A stretch of 64,000 nt of DNA from DASZIT01 sp036268775 (GCA_036268775.1 DATATM010000031.1:62001-126000), one strand, 5' to 3'. Shown: positions 9,943-19,530, numbered from the stretch's first letter. Notes: a model not told the origin generated them from the letters alone. Made by a program: numbers and translations.

Positions 9943-11759
9943 GGCTGCCGAGGGGAGGCAGCCGGGCCACAGAGCTGGCGGACCGCCTGGGTCGGATCGG
10001 CACTGAAGGACATCGAGGTGTAGGAGAACGAGTGGGCGAAGTTGGCGACCGCCTGCGAGAAGCTCAGCGGAGCGGTGATGGCGTGGAGGTAGGAGCTCAG
10101 CGGCGCGCAGGTCAGCGCCTGTCGGGCGTCGCTCCGCGGTTGGCTCGATGCCGGTCCCGACGGCAACCCGAAGCGCGCCACCATCCAGACCGGGCCGATG
10201 GCCTTCTCGTGTCCCGGCCGGGCGTGGGTGGTGATGATGGTATGGCTGCCGATGGGATTGGCCAGGGAGAAGTCATCGAAGATGTAGACATCCGGACCGG
10301 CCAGGTAGCCGATCACCCCGATGGCGGGGAGATTCACCGCCAGGGTGAAAGGGAGGGGGGATCGGGCCGAAACCGTGGCCGCCGCCGAGATCGGTGCGTA
10401 GGGATTGGAGACGATCAGCAGCGTCTGCTGCCCGCCGGGCACCTGGTGGGCCATCCGTTGGAGGACGGCCCCGGCTTCACCCGACAGCGCCGCCCGGTAG
10501 TCGTTGGCGGTGATCGGGTGGGCGTTCTGGGTGGCGGTGATCCAACTGTTGCGCTCGTTGGAGATGAAGATGACTTGGGGGTTGAGGCTGCCGGCCGGTG
10601 GGATGTAGCGCAACCAGCCGGCACAGACCACCGCCCACACCAGGATCCCGAGCACCGGGACGGCGGCGAGGCTCCGTAACTGGGTGGACGAGACGAACAC
10701 CGGGAGGCAGACGGCGAAGAAGGCCGGCAACAGCAGCCGGGCATGCATGTAGTCGCCGCCGAGGTGGACCACATAGACGAGATCGACCAGACCGGCCACC
10801 ACCGGCGTAGCCAGCATCAGCACCCCGAGGCGATCCCCGGTTGCCCACCATCGCGAGGCCCGCCCGCCAACCAGGGCGGCGGCCAGCAGCAGGGGCAGCC
10901 ACAAGGTATAGGGGGCGACGAAATTCCAGAGGTAGGTGAAGCCCTGGGACCACCAGGATGCCCCGGCCGCCTTGGCCAGGCCGGTGTTGGGCACCACCAA
11001 GCCGTAGTAGGCCATCCGGAACACCTGATAGCCGACCGGCAGCACCAGGGCGGCGGCGATGGGAACGCCGAAACGCCGAAGCCGGCCCGAGTCCGGCGAC
11101 CAGCCCGGAGCGCCGACTACCACCAGCAGCGCCACCAGGAACACCACCGAGGCCAGGCCGAGTTCCGGGCGGATGAGGGGGCCGAGGCCTATGACCACCG
11201 CCGGGCCGATGCCGCCGCGCCGGCGGGCCTCCACCCTCACCAGCAACAAGAAGCAGGCCCCCAGCCACAGGAAGACCATCGACATCTCGAGGCCCGAGGT
11301 GGCGAACTCCCATACCCCGGCCACCACCGCCACCACCAGGAGACCGAGCGGGTAGACCCGGCCCTCCTGCCGGGCGGCGGCCAGCCGGCGAACCGCCTGG
11401 GCCCCGAACAGGAACCCGAGCGCGGTACAAGCCAGCCCGAGCACCACCGAGAGCCATTCCAGCGACAGGAAGGGGAGGATCTCGTGGAAGAGGGTGAGGG
11501 TGAACAGCCACAGGGGGTCGGAGTTGACCTCGACCCGCTCCCCGAGGTTGTAGACGAGCCCGTGGCCGGCGAGGAGGTTGTCGATGATCCGGAAATTGAT
11601 GAAGGCGTCCTCGTCGACCCAGCGATAGATCCAGGCGCCGATCACCACGACGACTACCGGCACGATCACCGGCCACCACGCCGTCTTGCCCGCCGGCTCT
11701 CGGTCGGGTTCGTCCCCGGGGTTGGCGGCGCGGCGCCGGACTCGAACGGTGCCGCTCAT
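9939..11759 (-). CDS. GT-C glycosyltransferase, arabinofuranosyltransferase (AftB)-like
   Basis: A 606-residue polytopic protein. After TM1 it has YRWVDEDAFINFR (acidic residues D49 and D51) and then GLVYNLGERVEVNSDPLW. This is the first-loop signature of the family containing the mycobacterial terminal beta-(1->2)-arabinofuranosyltransferase AftB and many unassigned lipid-phosphate-sugar transferases. About nine further hydrophobic segments precede a C-terminal external domain of about 200 residues. The ATG at 11759 overlaps the stop of the upstream gene (ATGA), and its own stop overlaps the start of family member C. Arabinose specificity is not proven; any polyprenyl-phosphate pentose or hexose donor is possible. 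Confidence 0.7.
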   Translation of the reverse strand: MSGTVRVRRRAANPGDEPDREPAGKTAWWPVIVPVVVVVIGAWIYRWVDEDAFINFRIIDNLLAGHGLVYNLGERVEVNSDPLWLFTLTLFHEILPFLSLEWLSVVLGLACTALGFLFGAQAVRRLAAARQEGRVYPLGLLVVAVVAGVWEFATSGLEMSMVFLWLGACFLLLVRVEARRRGGIGPAVVIGLGPLIRPELGLASVVFLVALLVVVGAPGWSPDSGRLRRFGVPIAAALVLPVGYQVFRMAYYGLVVPNTGLAKAAGASWWSQGFTYLWNFVAPYTLWLPLLLAAALVGGRASRWWATGDRLGVLMLATPVVAGLVDLVYVVHLGGDYMHARLLLPAFFAVCLPVFVSSTQLRSLAAVPVLGILVWAVVCAGWLRYIPPAGSLNPQVIFISNERNSWITATQNAHPITANDYRAALSGEAGAVLQRMAHQVPGGQQTLLIVSNPYAPISAAATVSARSPLPFTLAVNLPAIGVIGYLAGPDVYIFDDFSLANPIGSHTIITTHARPGHEKAIGPVWMVARFGLPSGPASSQPRSDARQALTCAPLSSYLHAITAPLSFSQAVANFAHSFSYTSMSFSADPTQAVRQLCGPAASPRQP

Positions 11760-13351
11760 GGGGTGGCCGGCGGCACCGGCTCCGGGTGGCCCGCCGTTGC
11801 CGGACCCGGCCCTCGCCTTCCCGGCCCTCGCCCTCGGGCCCGTGCCCGTGCCCACGATGCCCGGCAGATGGCGACGAGGACCACGATCCCGCCGACGGCG
11901 GGAAGGGAACCGAGCTCGAAGCGGAACCGCTCGTTCTCGCCGGTTTCCACCAGCGAGGTGACGACGAAGGCGTAGGCGACGGTGAGCCAGAGGAAGGCAA
12001 GGGTGCCCGCCACCGCCAGATCCTCCCGACGCCGCCGCCAGGCCAGGACCGGCAACCCCAACAGGGTGAGGGCGAACATGGCGATGGCCTGATAGGAGAG
12101 CGTGTTCAATCCCGGCGGGGAGTGGTTGAAGAACGCCACGATGGCGACGTCGGGGTCGATCTGCGGCTGCCACTCGACCGCCTGGTCGTAGATGCGGGTG
12201 TACCCCTCGATGCGCGGCCAGTTACTGGCGGGGGTGAAGTTCTGATCGGTGGCGGTGAACCAGTTGCGCACGCTGATGTTGACGTCGCTGGCGTATTCCC
12301 CCGGATGGGCGGCGATGAAAGCGAGATCGTCGCGGAGGTACTGCGATGAGACGCTGACGTAGAGCGGATTGTTGAAATTGGGGGCGCCGTCGGCCTTGGT
12401 CAGCTGGTCGAGTGCTGCGGTGCCGGTATGGGTCGGGAGGACGAACCGGGGGATGTAGGTGGCCGGACCCTGGAACGCGGGGATGGCGGCCAGCGGCGTC
12501 AGGGTGCCGTCCTTCACCATCGCGGTGATCTCTTGGTGGGGGGCTCCGTAGAGGGTGTCCCGGGCCAGGTTCATTCCCAGCCAGCTGCTGGTGGAGGAGG
12601 TGCCGAACAACACCGCATCCTTGACGTACCAGGCCCCCACCACTACGACCGGGATGGCCGCCGCCTTCAGCACCTGGCGCCACCGGTGGCGGGCGACGAC
12701 GACCACCACCGCGACAGCGACCACCAACCACTCGACCTGGTAGGTGCTGTTGAGCAGCACCACCGCCGACAGCGCCGCGAAGAACCCCAAGCCGTAGCCC
12801 CACTGTTTTCCCCGTAAGTACCGGAGCAGGAGCCAGCCCGACAGCGTCAGCAGGGCGGCGGTGGGATAGGCGTAGTTGAGCCAATTCTCGTAGAGCACGA
12901 AGGCGGGAGCCACCACCACCAGCACCAGGGTGGCGACGATCGCCACCCCGCGGGGCACTCCCAGTTCGGTGAGGAGGAGGTAGGTAGCCAGGACCAAAAC
13001 GAGACCGAGGATAAGAAAGGTGATCACCTCGACCGGCACCTGCATGCCGTGCGGGAGTTTGAGGACCAGGCCGCCGTACAGATTGAAAAGGGGCGGCTGG
13101 CTCTCGAGGTGCCACAGGCTGGTGATCAGTTGGTCGTGGAGGAGATGGACGTCGACCAGTTGGTACATGTCGGTGTTGCTGGTCCCCGACAGGACCGAGC
13201 CGTCAAAGCGAATTCCGGCCAGGTAGAAGCCGACCCGTGAGAGGGCAAACGCCAGCGTGAGCACGGTCAACGGAAGGAAGGCCGATGGCCGATCGACAGC
13301 TGTCTCGTTGTCCGGTTCGTCCGGCAAGCGAACGGGGGCGAGGACGGCCAC
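11756..13351 (-). CDS. polytopic membrane protein, GT-C/PMT-like, first gene of leftward operon
   Basis: A 531-residue membrane protein with about ten hydrophobic segments. It has an early external loop containing SNTDMYQLVDVHLL and then SQPPLFNLYGGLVLKL, resembling the acidic residue plus QPPL pattern of protein-mannosyltransferase-type enzymes. A long external loop (about 250-400) contains NFNNPLYVSVSSQYLRDDL. The start is placed at GTG 13351 because a TACAGT box lies exactly 7 nt before it, giving a leaderless mRNA; a GTG at 13360 is in frame but falls inside that box. It heads a six-gene leftward operon. Substrates are unknown. Confidence 0.6.
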   Translation of the reverse strand: MAVLAPVRLPDEPDNETAVDRPSAFLPLTVLTLAFALSRVGFYLAGIRFDGSVLSGTSNTDMYQLVDVHLLHDQLITSLWHLESQPPLFNLYGGLVLKLPHGMQVPVEVITFLILGLVLVLATYLLLTELGVPRGVAIVATLVLVVVAPAFVLYENWLNYAYPTAALLTLSGWLLLRYLRGKQWGYGLGFFAALSAVVLLNSTYQVEWLVVAVAVVVVVARHRWRQVLKAAAIPVVVVGAWYVKDAVLFGTSSTSSWLGMNLARDTLYGAPHQEITAMVKDGTLTPLAAIPAFQGPATYIPRFVLPTHTGTAALDQLTKADGAPNFNNPLYVSVSSQYLRDDLAFIAAHPGEYASDVNISVRNWFTATDQNFTPASNWPRIEGYTRIYDQAVEWQPQIDPDVAIVAFFNHSPPGLNTLSYQAIAMFALTLLGLPVLAWRRRREDLAVAGTLAFLWLTVAYAFVVTSLVETGENERFRFELGSLPAVGGIVVLVAICRASWARARARGRGPGRRGPGPATAGHPEPVPPATP

Positions 13352-13358
13352 CAGCCTC

Positions 13359-13364
13359 ACTGTA
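13359..13364 (-). promoter_or_regulatory. leaderless -10 box for leftward envelope operon
   Basis: Reads TACAGT on the minus strand, 7 nt before GTG 13351. No good -35 hexamer is visible. It is one of several TAnnnT-N6..9-RTG arrangements in the window and defines the divergent promoter region of the envelope island. Confidence 0.55.
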
Positions 13365-13433
13365 CCAATCGGGTGCCGGCATCTTGGGCTTCAGCAGGGT
13401 AAACCCGCTGCCAGTGGCGGGTGCGCGCCGCAG

Positions 13434-13439
13434 TAGAGT
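13434..13439 (+). promoter_or_regulatory. probable -10 box for rightward envelope operon
   Basis: TAGAGT in the 112-bp divergent spacer. A start of transcription near 13446 would give a short leader to any of the candidate start codons of the acyltransferase (13464, 13506, 13533). Confidence 0.4.
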
Positions 13440-13463
13440 CAGGAAACCCGTTCGAAGGGGTCG

Positions 13464-15533
13464 TTGGCGAATGGGTTCGAGATCCGGTTCGCTCCAGGGG
13501 TGGCAGTGGGTGAGAGTGGCGTCGAGGAAAAGGTGCGGGGGGTCGCAACCCAGCTGACGTACATGCCCGCCCTCGACGGGATGCGGGCCGTCTCCATCAC
13601 CGGCGTGCTCATCAACCACGGCGGCTTCGGCTGGTCGACCGGCGGGTTCCTCTCCGTCAACGTCTTCTTCGTGCTGAGTGGTTTCCTCATCACCCTGCTG
13701 CTGATGGGGGAGTGGGTCAAGACCGGTACCATCCGGCTCCGCAACTTCTGGGCCCGCCGGGCCCGGCGGCTGTTGCCGGCGCTGTTCCTGCTGGTGGCCG
13801 GCATCGCCTTGTATGCCTGGTTGCTGGCCCCGGTCGGGACCGACTCGTCCCTGCGAGGGGACGGGTTGAGCACGCTCCTCTACGTGGGTAACTGGCACCA
13901 GATCATCTCCGGCCAGAGTTACTTCGCCCAAGTGGCGTCGCCCTCCCCGTTGCTCCACACCTGGTCGCTGGCGATCGAGGAACAGTTCTATCTGGTGTGG
14001 CCGCTGGTGGTGCTGGCCGTCCTCAAGTGGCGGAAGTCGCCTCGGCTTCTGCTCGGCATCGCCATCGTCGGGATCGTGGCGTCGGCCACCGAGATGGCGC
14101 TGCTGTTCCACCCCGGCATCGATCCGAGCCGGCTCTACTACGGCACCGACACCCGGGCCCAGGACATTCTGGTGGGGGCGGCGGTCGCCCTGCTGCTCGG
14201 CCTCGGCCGGCGCCGCAGCCGGTTGGGGCCCGAGGAGTTCGACGTCGGCCGGGCGACCGGACCGCTTCCACTTCGCGCCGGCCGAGCGCCCGGCACCGTC
14301 GGGTACTCACTGGCGGTGTTGGCCGCCGCCGCCGTCTTCCTGTTCGAGTGGTGGCGGGACGGCAACGGCTCCGCCCTGCCCTATCGGGGAGGCTTCTTGC
14401 TGGCCGACGTCATGGTCGGGGTGGTGATCGTCGGCGTCATCCGGGCTCCTGCCGCCCTCCCGGCCCGGCTGCTCTCCCTCCGCCCCCTCACCTATGTGGG
14501 TCAGATCTCCTATGGCCTCTACCTCTGGCACTGGCCCGTCTTTCTGATCCTCAACAACGCCCGCACCGGACTGGTGGGGTTGAGCCTGTTTGCCGTCCGG
14601 GTGGCGGTCAGCGTCGCCATCGCTTCGCTGTCGTGGCACTTCATCGAGTCCCCGATCCGGCAGAGGAAGTTCGCTTCGTGGCGATCCCGAGCGATGTTGC
14701 CCCTCGCCATCGGTATGACGGCTGCGGTGCTGGTGATCGCCACCGGCGCCGGCAACCTCGGATCCGGGAACGCCGCCGCCGCCGCCGCTGACGCCACCCG
14801 GGCGGAATTCGGTGCCCTCAACGGAACCTCGTTCAGCGGCCCGAAGGGCAATACCAGCGTGCTGTTCGTCGGCGACTCGCTGTCGCTGACCGTCGCCATC
14901 GGCATTTCGCCCCAGGCGGCGAACTACGGCGTCACCCTCGGCGGGCGTACCCACGTCGGGTGCGGGGTCGCCACCGCACTCCCACTCGACGACCACGGGA
15001 CCGTCGGCGACCCGTTCCCCAACTGCCCGGAATGGCCGACGTGGTGGAGCCAGGCCGTCCAGCAACTCCATCCCCAGGTGGTGGCCCTGGTGATCGGCTG
15101 GTGGGAGACGATGGATCGCATGTTCCAGGGTCGGTGGCAGCACCTCGGGGACCCGGCCTTCGATGCCTATGAGACCGCGCAACTCGAGCGGGCGGTGTCG
15201 ATCCTGTCTTCGACCGGCTCCCGGGTGGCGCTGATGACCGCGCCTTACTTCAGCAGCGGTGAACAGCCGGACGGGCAGCCGTGGGACGAGGACTCCCCGG
15301 CCCGGGTCGACCGGCTCAACGCCATCATCGGTTCGGTGGCCGCCAAGCATCCGGGGGTGGTCTGGGTGGTCCCGCTGAACAAGTATCTCGATCCCAACGG
15401 CCACTTCACCTGGACGATCGACGGCAAGGTGGTGCGCCAGCCGGACGGCATCCACACCACCGTGGACGGAGGCACCTACCTGGCACCCAAGATCCTCCCC
15501 GCGCTGGCCGCCATCGGTCGAGCGCCGCGTTGA
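13464..15533 (+). CDS. OafA/YrhL-type O-acyltransferase with C-terminal SGNH domain
   Basis: Up to 689 residues. The N-terminal acyltransferase-3 domain (about ten TM helices) begins PALDGMRAVSITGVLINHGG and has FFVLSGFLIT, HTWSLAIEEQFYLVWP and YGLYLWHWPVF. After a linker comes an external SGNH hydrolase-like domain with VGDSLSL (S472) and DGIHTT (D661, H664). This fusion usually moves an acyl group, often acetyl, from the cytoplasm to a surface glycan. The TTG at 13464 is the outermost start; GTG codons at 13506 (after AGGGG) and 13533 (after GAGGAA) are plausible alternatives. The stop overlaps the TTG start of the next gene (TTGA), so it is coupled to family member D. Confidence 0.85.
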   Translation: MANGFEIRFAPGVAVGESGVEEKVRGVATQLTYMPALDGMRAVSITGVLINHGGFGWSTGGFLSVNVFFVLSGFLITLLLMGEWVKTGTIRLRNFWARRARRLLPALFLLVAGIALYAWLLAPVGTDSSLRGDGLSTLLYVGNWHQIISGQSYFAQVASPSPLLHTWSLAIEEQFYLVWPLVVLAVLKWRKSPRLLLGIAIVGIVASATEMALLFHPGIDPSRLYYGTDTRAQDILVGAAVALLLGLGRRRSRLGPEEFDVGRATGPLPLRAGRAPGTVGYSLAVLAAAAVFLFEWWRDGNGSALPYRGGFLLADVMVGVVIVGVIRAPAALPARLLSLRPLTYVGQISYGLYLWHWPVFLILNNARTGLVGLSLFAVRVAVSVAIASLSWHFIESPIRQRKFASWRSRAMLPLAIGMTAAVLVIATGAGNLGSGNAAAAAADATRAEFGALNGTSFSGPKGNTSVLFVGDSLSLTVAIGISPQAANYGVTLGGRTHVGCGVATALPLDDHGTVGDPFPNCPEWPTWWSQAVQQLHPQVVALVIGWWETMDRMFQGRWQHLGDPAFDAYETAQLERAVSILSSTGSRVALMTAPYFSSGEQPDGQPWDEDSPARVDRLNAIIGSVAAKHPGVVWVVPLNKYLDPNGHFTWTIDGKVVRQPDGIHTTVDGGTYLAPKILPALAAIGRAPR

Positions 15534-17407
15534 CCAACTCGCGCCGCTTCCGACCCTATGCGGTCGCCGGTGCCCTGTATCTCCTGTTGTCGCTGGTCAT
15601 CTGGTGGCACGTGGGCGCCCACCCTGCCACCACCACCACCTGTGGGTGCGGCGACGCTGCGCTCACCCTCTGGGTCATCGATTGGCCGGCCCACGCCATC
15701 GCCCACGGTCAGAACCTCTTCTATTCCTCCCAGCTCTTCCATCCCCAGGGCATCAATATGGTGCCGAACTCCCTCGCCCTCGGCGTGGTCCTCGCCCCCG
15801 TCACCTGGCTGTTCGGACCGGTGGCGTCGATGAACGTCATCGACTTGGTGTCCCCACCCCTTTCCGCCCTGGCCATGTTCTGGCTGTTGCGGCGGTGGGT
15901 GCCCTGGTCGCCGGCCGCCTGGGTGGGTGGGCTGTTCTTCGGGTTCTCGCCGTTCGTGATGGTGAGCTTGGCCTTTGCCCACCCGAACTTCGGGCTGCTG
16001 GCGCTACTCCCCCTGATGGTGGCCTGCCTGGATGACCTCTTCGTGCGGCACGCCCATCCCCCCCGCCAGGTGGGGGTGCTGCTGGGTCTGCTGGCGGCAG
16101 TGGAGTTCTTCATCAGTGTCGAGGTCCTGCTGCTCTCCGTCCTCTTCGTGGTGTTCGCCGGGGTGGTGTTCGCCGCGGTGGTGATCTGCGTCCCCAGGGT
16201 GGCCCGGGGCTCTCGCGACTGGTGGGCGGCCCGCCGGCCGGGCTCGGTCGGGCTGGGCGTCGCCGCCGGGGTCACGGCAGTGTTGCTGGCCTACCCGCTC
16301 TGGTATTTCTTCGAGGGGCCCGCCCACCTGGTCGGGCGGGCGTGGCCGAACTCGCCGTCGGGAACCGTCGGGAACACCTTGGGCGGGTTTGCCACCGGCC
16401 AACTGCCTCCGTCGCTGGTCGGCATCCTGCGTCTGTTCGGCGGCTACCAGGGCCCGCCCCTCCCCAATCTCTCGTTCGTCGGGATCGGCGTCCTGGTCGT
16501 GCTGGTGGTCGGCGTCGTCAGCTGGCGACACGACCGGAGGCTCTGGCTGTTCGGCATCCTCGGGGTGGTGGCCGCGGTCCTGTCCTTGGGAGTGGGGCAG
16601 GGCACCTGGAGACCCTGGCGGCTCTTCGCCCATCTCCCGGTGTTGAACAACGTGGTGCCGGTGAACCTCACCGTGATCACCGATCTGTGCGTGGCGGTGA
16701 TGCTGGGGATCATCGTCGGGCATGCCCATGCCGCCGCGGTGGCCCGGTGGGATGGGCGCCGGGCGGCGGGCGCCGGCGGCGTCGTCGCCGCCCTGGCCTT
16801 GGTGCCGGTGGCGGTGGCGTTGTGGCCCAACCTCCCGATGACCATCCGGCCGGTGGTGGTCCCCACCTGGTTCACCTCGACGGCGGCCCGGCTTCCGGCC
16901 GGCCAGGTGGTGCTGCCCTATCCGGCCGCGGTGGGTGGCATCCAGTCGTCGATGGCCTGGCAGGCGGTGGCCGGTCTCCCCTTCTCGTTGGTGGGCGGAG
17001 GCGGACCGGGGGTGACCGTCTCCCGGGCCGGGCCCGAGACTCCGGGGTTCGAAGTCCTGGCCTCTGCCTCCCTGCCGCTCGGACCCCCACCCCAACCGAC
17101 CGCCGCCAATCTCGACGCCATCCGCTCGGCCATGACCGGCTGGGGAGTCACCACGGTGGTGGTTCCCGATCAACCGGAGATGCCGACCTACAACCAGGGC
17201 CGCGGTGTCCCCTACGCCGTCGGCCTATTCACCGCCGCGTTGGGGCAGACCCCGGTGCATCAGGCCGACGCCTGGGTCTGGAGCCGGGTGGTGGCCGCCG
17301 GCCCGTCGGTCGTCATCTCTGCCGACGCCTTCCAGGCCTGTATCGGCGGACCGGCCGGATCGGTGCCGGCTTCGACGGTGCCGCCCTGCGTGCTGCACCG
17401 GCCGTGA
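15530..17407 (+). CDS. polytopic membrane protein, TCGCxD family member D (GT-C-like)
   Basis: A 625-residue family member. Its start is placed at TTG 15530, overlapping the acyltransferase stop in a TTGA. From there the reading goes straight into the family's short N-terminal tail and TM1, although the frame stays open further upstream. TCGCGD lies at C38, C40, D42, then FHPQGIN, GGYQG, WQAVAGLPFS with GGGGPG, VVVPDQPEMPTYNQG and a terminal C-x15-C (C604, C620). Its stop overlaps the start of member E (GTGA). Coupling to an acyltransferase upstream and a paralogue downstream supports a shared pathway. Confidence 0.75.
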   Translation: MTNSRRFRPYAVAGALYLLLSLVIWWHVGAHPATTTTCGCGDAALTLWVIDWPAHAIAHGQNLFYSSQLFHPQGINMVPNSLALGVVLAPVTWLFGPVASMNVIDLVSPPLSALAMFWLLRRWVPWSPAAWVGGLFFGFSPFVMVSLAFAHPNFGLLALLPLMVACLDDLFVRHAHPPRQVGVLLGLLAAVEFFISVEVLLLSVLFVVFAGVVFAAVVICVPRVARGSRDWWAARRPGSVGLGVAAGVTAVLLAYPLWYFFEGPAHLVGRAWPNSPSGTVGNTLGGFATGQLPPSLVGILRLFGGYQGPPLPNLSFVGIGVLVVLVVGVVSWRHDRRLWLFGILGVVAAVLSLGVGQGTWRPWRLFAHLPVLNNVVPVNLTVITDLCVAVMLGIIVGHAHAAAVARWDGRRAAGAGGVVAALALVPVAVALWPNLPMTIRPVVVPTWFTSTAARLPAGQVVLPYPAAVGGIQSSMAWQAVAGLPFSLVGGGGPGVTVSRAGPETPGFEVLASASLPLGPPPQPTAANLDAIRSAMTGWGVTTVVVPDQPEMPTYNQGRGVPYAVGLFTAALGQTPVHQADAWVWSRVVAAGPSVVISADAFQACIGGPAGSVPASTVPPCVLHRP

Positions 17408-19419
17408 CCGGGGACCGCCCGACCCCGGTGGTCTCCCAAGCGGCGGGGTGGCGGCGGTACCTGGTGGCCGGAGGCCTGTATCTCCTGGTCTCGCTGGGGA
17501 TGTGGTGGCACGTCTGGACCGCCCGGCCTTCGTCGGTGATGACCTGTGGCTGCACCGATGCCGGGCGGGCGGTGTGGTACCTCGAGTGGTCCGCCTACGC
17601 GCTGAGCCACGGGCACAACCTGCTGTACTCGAACTGGCTCTTCCATCCCGGGGGCTTCAATCTCCTGACTGACACCAGCATTCCGGCCGTAGGCCTGGTC
17701 ATGACCCCGGTGACCCTCCTGTTCGGACCGGTGGTCGGCGTCAACGTGGCCGCCACCCTGATCCCGGTGTTCACCGGCCTGGCGATGTTCTGGTTGTTGC
17801 AGCGATGGGTGACCTGGACGCCGGCGGCCTTCCTCGGCGGGCTGGTCTACGGCTTCTCCGCGTTCGTAGTCGTCCAGCTGGCGTTCGGCTGGCTCAACCT
17901 TGCCCTGGTGGGTCTGCTGCCGCTGATCGTGGGCTGTCTCGACGAGCTGTTCATCCGACAACGGGCCCGGCCGGTGCGGGTCGGGTTGGCGCTCGGACTC
18001 CTGATCGCGGTCGAGCTGTTCGTCAGTGCGGAGATGGTGTTGATCGTCGCGGTGTCGGGGGTGGTGGCCGTGGTGATGCTGGTGGTCTACGCCGCCGCCC
18101 GGGATGCCACTGACCTTCGCCGACGGCTGCCCTACGCGCTGAAGGGGACGACGACCACCGCGGTGGTGGCCCTGGTGCTGCTGGCCTATCCGGTCTGGCT
18201 GTTCGTGGCCGGGCCCGGTCATCTGAGCGGGGTGCTGTGGTCCACCAACGTGCCCGGTGACCTCGGGAACACCGCCGGCAACTTCTGGAGCCATCTGGGT
18301 GTCTGGGGTCCGCTCAACGCTCGGCAACTGGCCCAAGAAGCCCCGGTCCTCGGCGGCTACCGGGGAGCGCCGCTTCCCTCCTCGTCGTTCTTGGGGGTGG
18401 GGTGGTTGGCGGTGATGGTGGCCGGCTTGGTGTGGTGGCGACGCGACCGTCGGTTGTGGTTGTTCGGCGGTCTCGGCCTGGTCGCCGCGGTCATCAGCCT
18501 CCGGGTCGGAGGAGGCAGCTGGGGACCTTGGGCTCTGGTGGATCACCTGCCGCTGTTCCGTGACGCCGTCCAGTCCCGGTTCTCCGCGGTTGTCGATCTC
18601 TGCGCCGCGGTGATCCTGGCCATCACTGTCGATCGGGTGCGGGGCGGGTTGTCCCGTTCCGACGGGACCGGCGCGCCGCCCTCGCCCGACCGAGCGGTCT
18701 CGGTGGGGTGGCTGGCCGGTTGGCGGTCGGCGGGGCGGCTATCAGTCCTGGTGGCGCTGGCGGTGACGGCGGTGGCGATCGCCCCGGTGGCGGTGGCCCT
18801 CGCCCCGAACCTTCCGCTGACGGTGCAGCCGGTCATCGTGCCCCGATGGTTCGTCGACGTCGCCCCCCATCTGCCTCCCGGCCAGGTGGTGCTCGCCTAT
18901 CCCTTCGCCACCGCCGACTCGCAGTCATCGATCCCCTGGCAGGCGATCGACCGGATGTCGTTCGCGATGCCGGGGGGCGGCGGCCCAACCGGCACCCTGG
19001 CCCGGGCGGGGGCGGATCGGGTCGGGTTCTCGGTCCTCCGTGCTGCTTCGGTGCCGTTGCTGGCGCCGCCGTCGGTTTCCGCCGCCGACCTGGAGTCGGT
19101 GAGACGGGCGTTACGCGACTGGGGAGTGACCACGGTGGTGGTGCCGGACGACTCGGGACTGGCGACCTATCAGACCGGTCGGGGCACTGCCTTCGCGGTG
19201 GCGTTCTTCGCCGCGGTGCTGGGGTCGGCCCCCTCCCGGCAATCGGATGCCTGGGTGTGGTCGCGACCCGGGGACGCCCCGCCGCCGCTGGCCGTCTCCA
19301 CCGCCGACTTCGGCAACTGTCAGGCGTTCGACGGTCCCCCTTCCGCCCTCGGACCCGAGGTGTCCGGGTGCGTCCGGCGAGGGTCTGCCCCTCGTGCCGG
19401 TGGCCCGGGGACGCCCTGA
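17404..19419 (+). CDS. polytopic membrane protein, TCGCxD family member E (GT-C-like)
   Basis: A 671-residue member, the most diverged of the five. The loop motif reads TCGCTD (C48, C50, D52), showing that the second Gly is dispensable while both Cys and the Asp are kept. FHPGGFN, GGYRG, WQAIDRMSFA with GGGGPTG, VVVPDDSGLATYQTG and a terminal C-x16-C (C639, C656) follow. The GTG 17404 start overlaps the previous stop; the frame is open for a further 1.2 kb upstream, but that stretch is the shadow of member D. It ends 121 bp before the next gene, which has its own promoter. Confidence 0.75.
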   Translation: MTGDRPTPVVSQAAGWRRYLVAGGLYLLVSLGMWWHVWTARPSSVMTCGCTDAGRAVWYLEWSAYALSHGHNLLYSNWLFHPGGFNLLTDTSIPAVGLVMTPVTLLFGPVVGVNVAATLIPVFTGLAMFWLLQRWVTWTPAAFLGGLVYGFSAFVVVQLAFGWLNLALVGLLPLIVGCLDELFIRQRARPVRVGLALGLLIAVELFVSAEMVLIVAVSGVVAVVMLVVYAAARDATDLRRRLPYALKGTTTTAVVALVLLAYPVWLFVAGPGHLSGVLWSTNVPGDLGNTAGNFWSHLGVWGPLNARQLAQEAPVLGGYRGAPLPSSSFLGVGWLAVMVAGLVWWRRDRRLWLFGGLGLVAAVISLRVGGGSWGPWALVDHLPLFRDAVQSRFSAVVDLCAAVILAITVDRVRGGLSRSDGTGAPPSPDRAVSVGWLAGWRSAGRLSVLVALAVTAVAIAPVAVALAPNLPLTVQPVIVPRWFVDVAPHLPPGQVVLAYPFATADSQSSIPWQAIDRMSFAMPGGGGPTGTLARAGADRVGFSVLRAASVPLLAPPSVSAADLESVRRALRDWGVTTVVVPDDSGLATYQTGRGTAFAVAFFAAVLGSAPSRQSDAWVWSRPGDAPPPLAVSTADFGNCQAFDGPPSALGPEVSGCVRRGSAPRAGGPGTP

Positions 19420-19451
19420 TGCGGAGGGGGATCGTGCCGGGAACGGTGCAG

Positions 19452-19457
19452 TACGCT
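19452..19457 (+). promoter_or_regulatory. -10 box before the second acyltransferase
   Basis: TACGCT lies 7 nt before an ATG (19465) that opens a 21-codon frame and 89 bp before the acyltransferase ATG. It separates the last two acyltransferase genes from the preceding coupled trio. Confidence 0.4.
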
Positions 19458-19464
19458 CCGATCG

Positions 19465-19530
19465 ATGCAACCGCTGCATCGGCCAGGCGATGGCTCACCG
19501 TGCCCCGTGCCTGTCGGTCGGCAGCCATGA
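19465..19530 (+). CDS. candidate 21-residue leader peptide (uORF)
   Basis: ATG 19465 lies 7 nt after TACGCT, the same geometry as the leaderless genes here. The frame encodes 21 residues rich in Pro and Gly (starting MQPLHRPGDG) and ends in TGA at 19528-19530. That stop overlaps the Shine-Dalgarno sequence (GAGGTGGA) of the acyltransferase at 19541, so translating ribosomes would end on the next gene's RBS. The peptide has no recognisable similarity; the support is purely positional and it may be fortuitous. Confidence 0.25.
   Translation: MQPLHRPGDGSPCPVPVGRQP

Noticed and set aside
16222..17403. N-terminal extension of membrane protein E
   Set aside because: It overlaps member D in another frame. 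Family members begin at the position given by the GTGA overlap.
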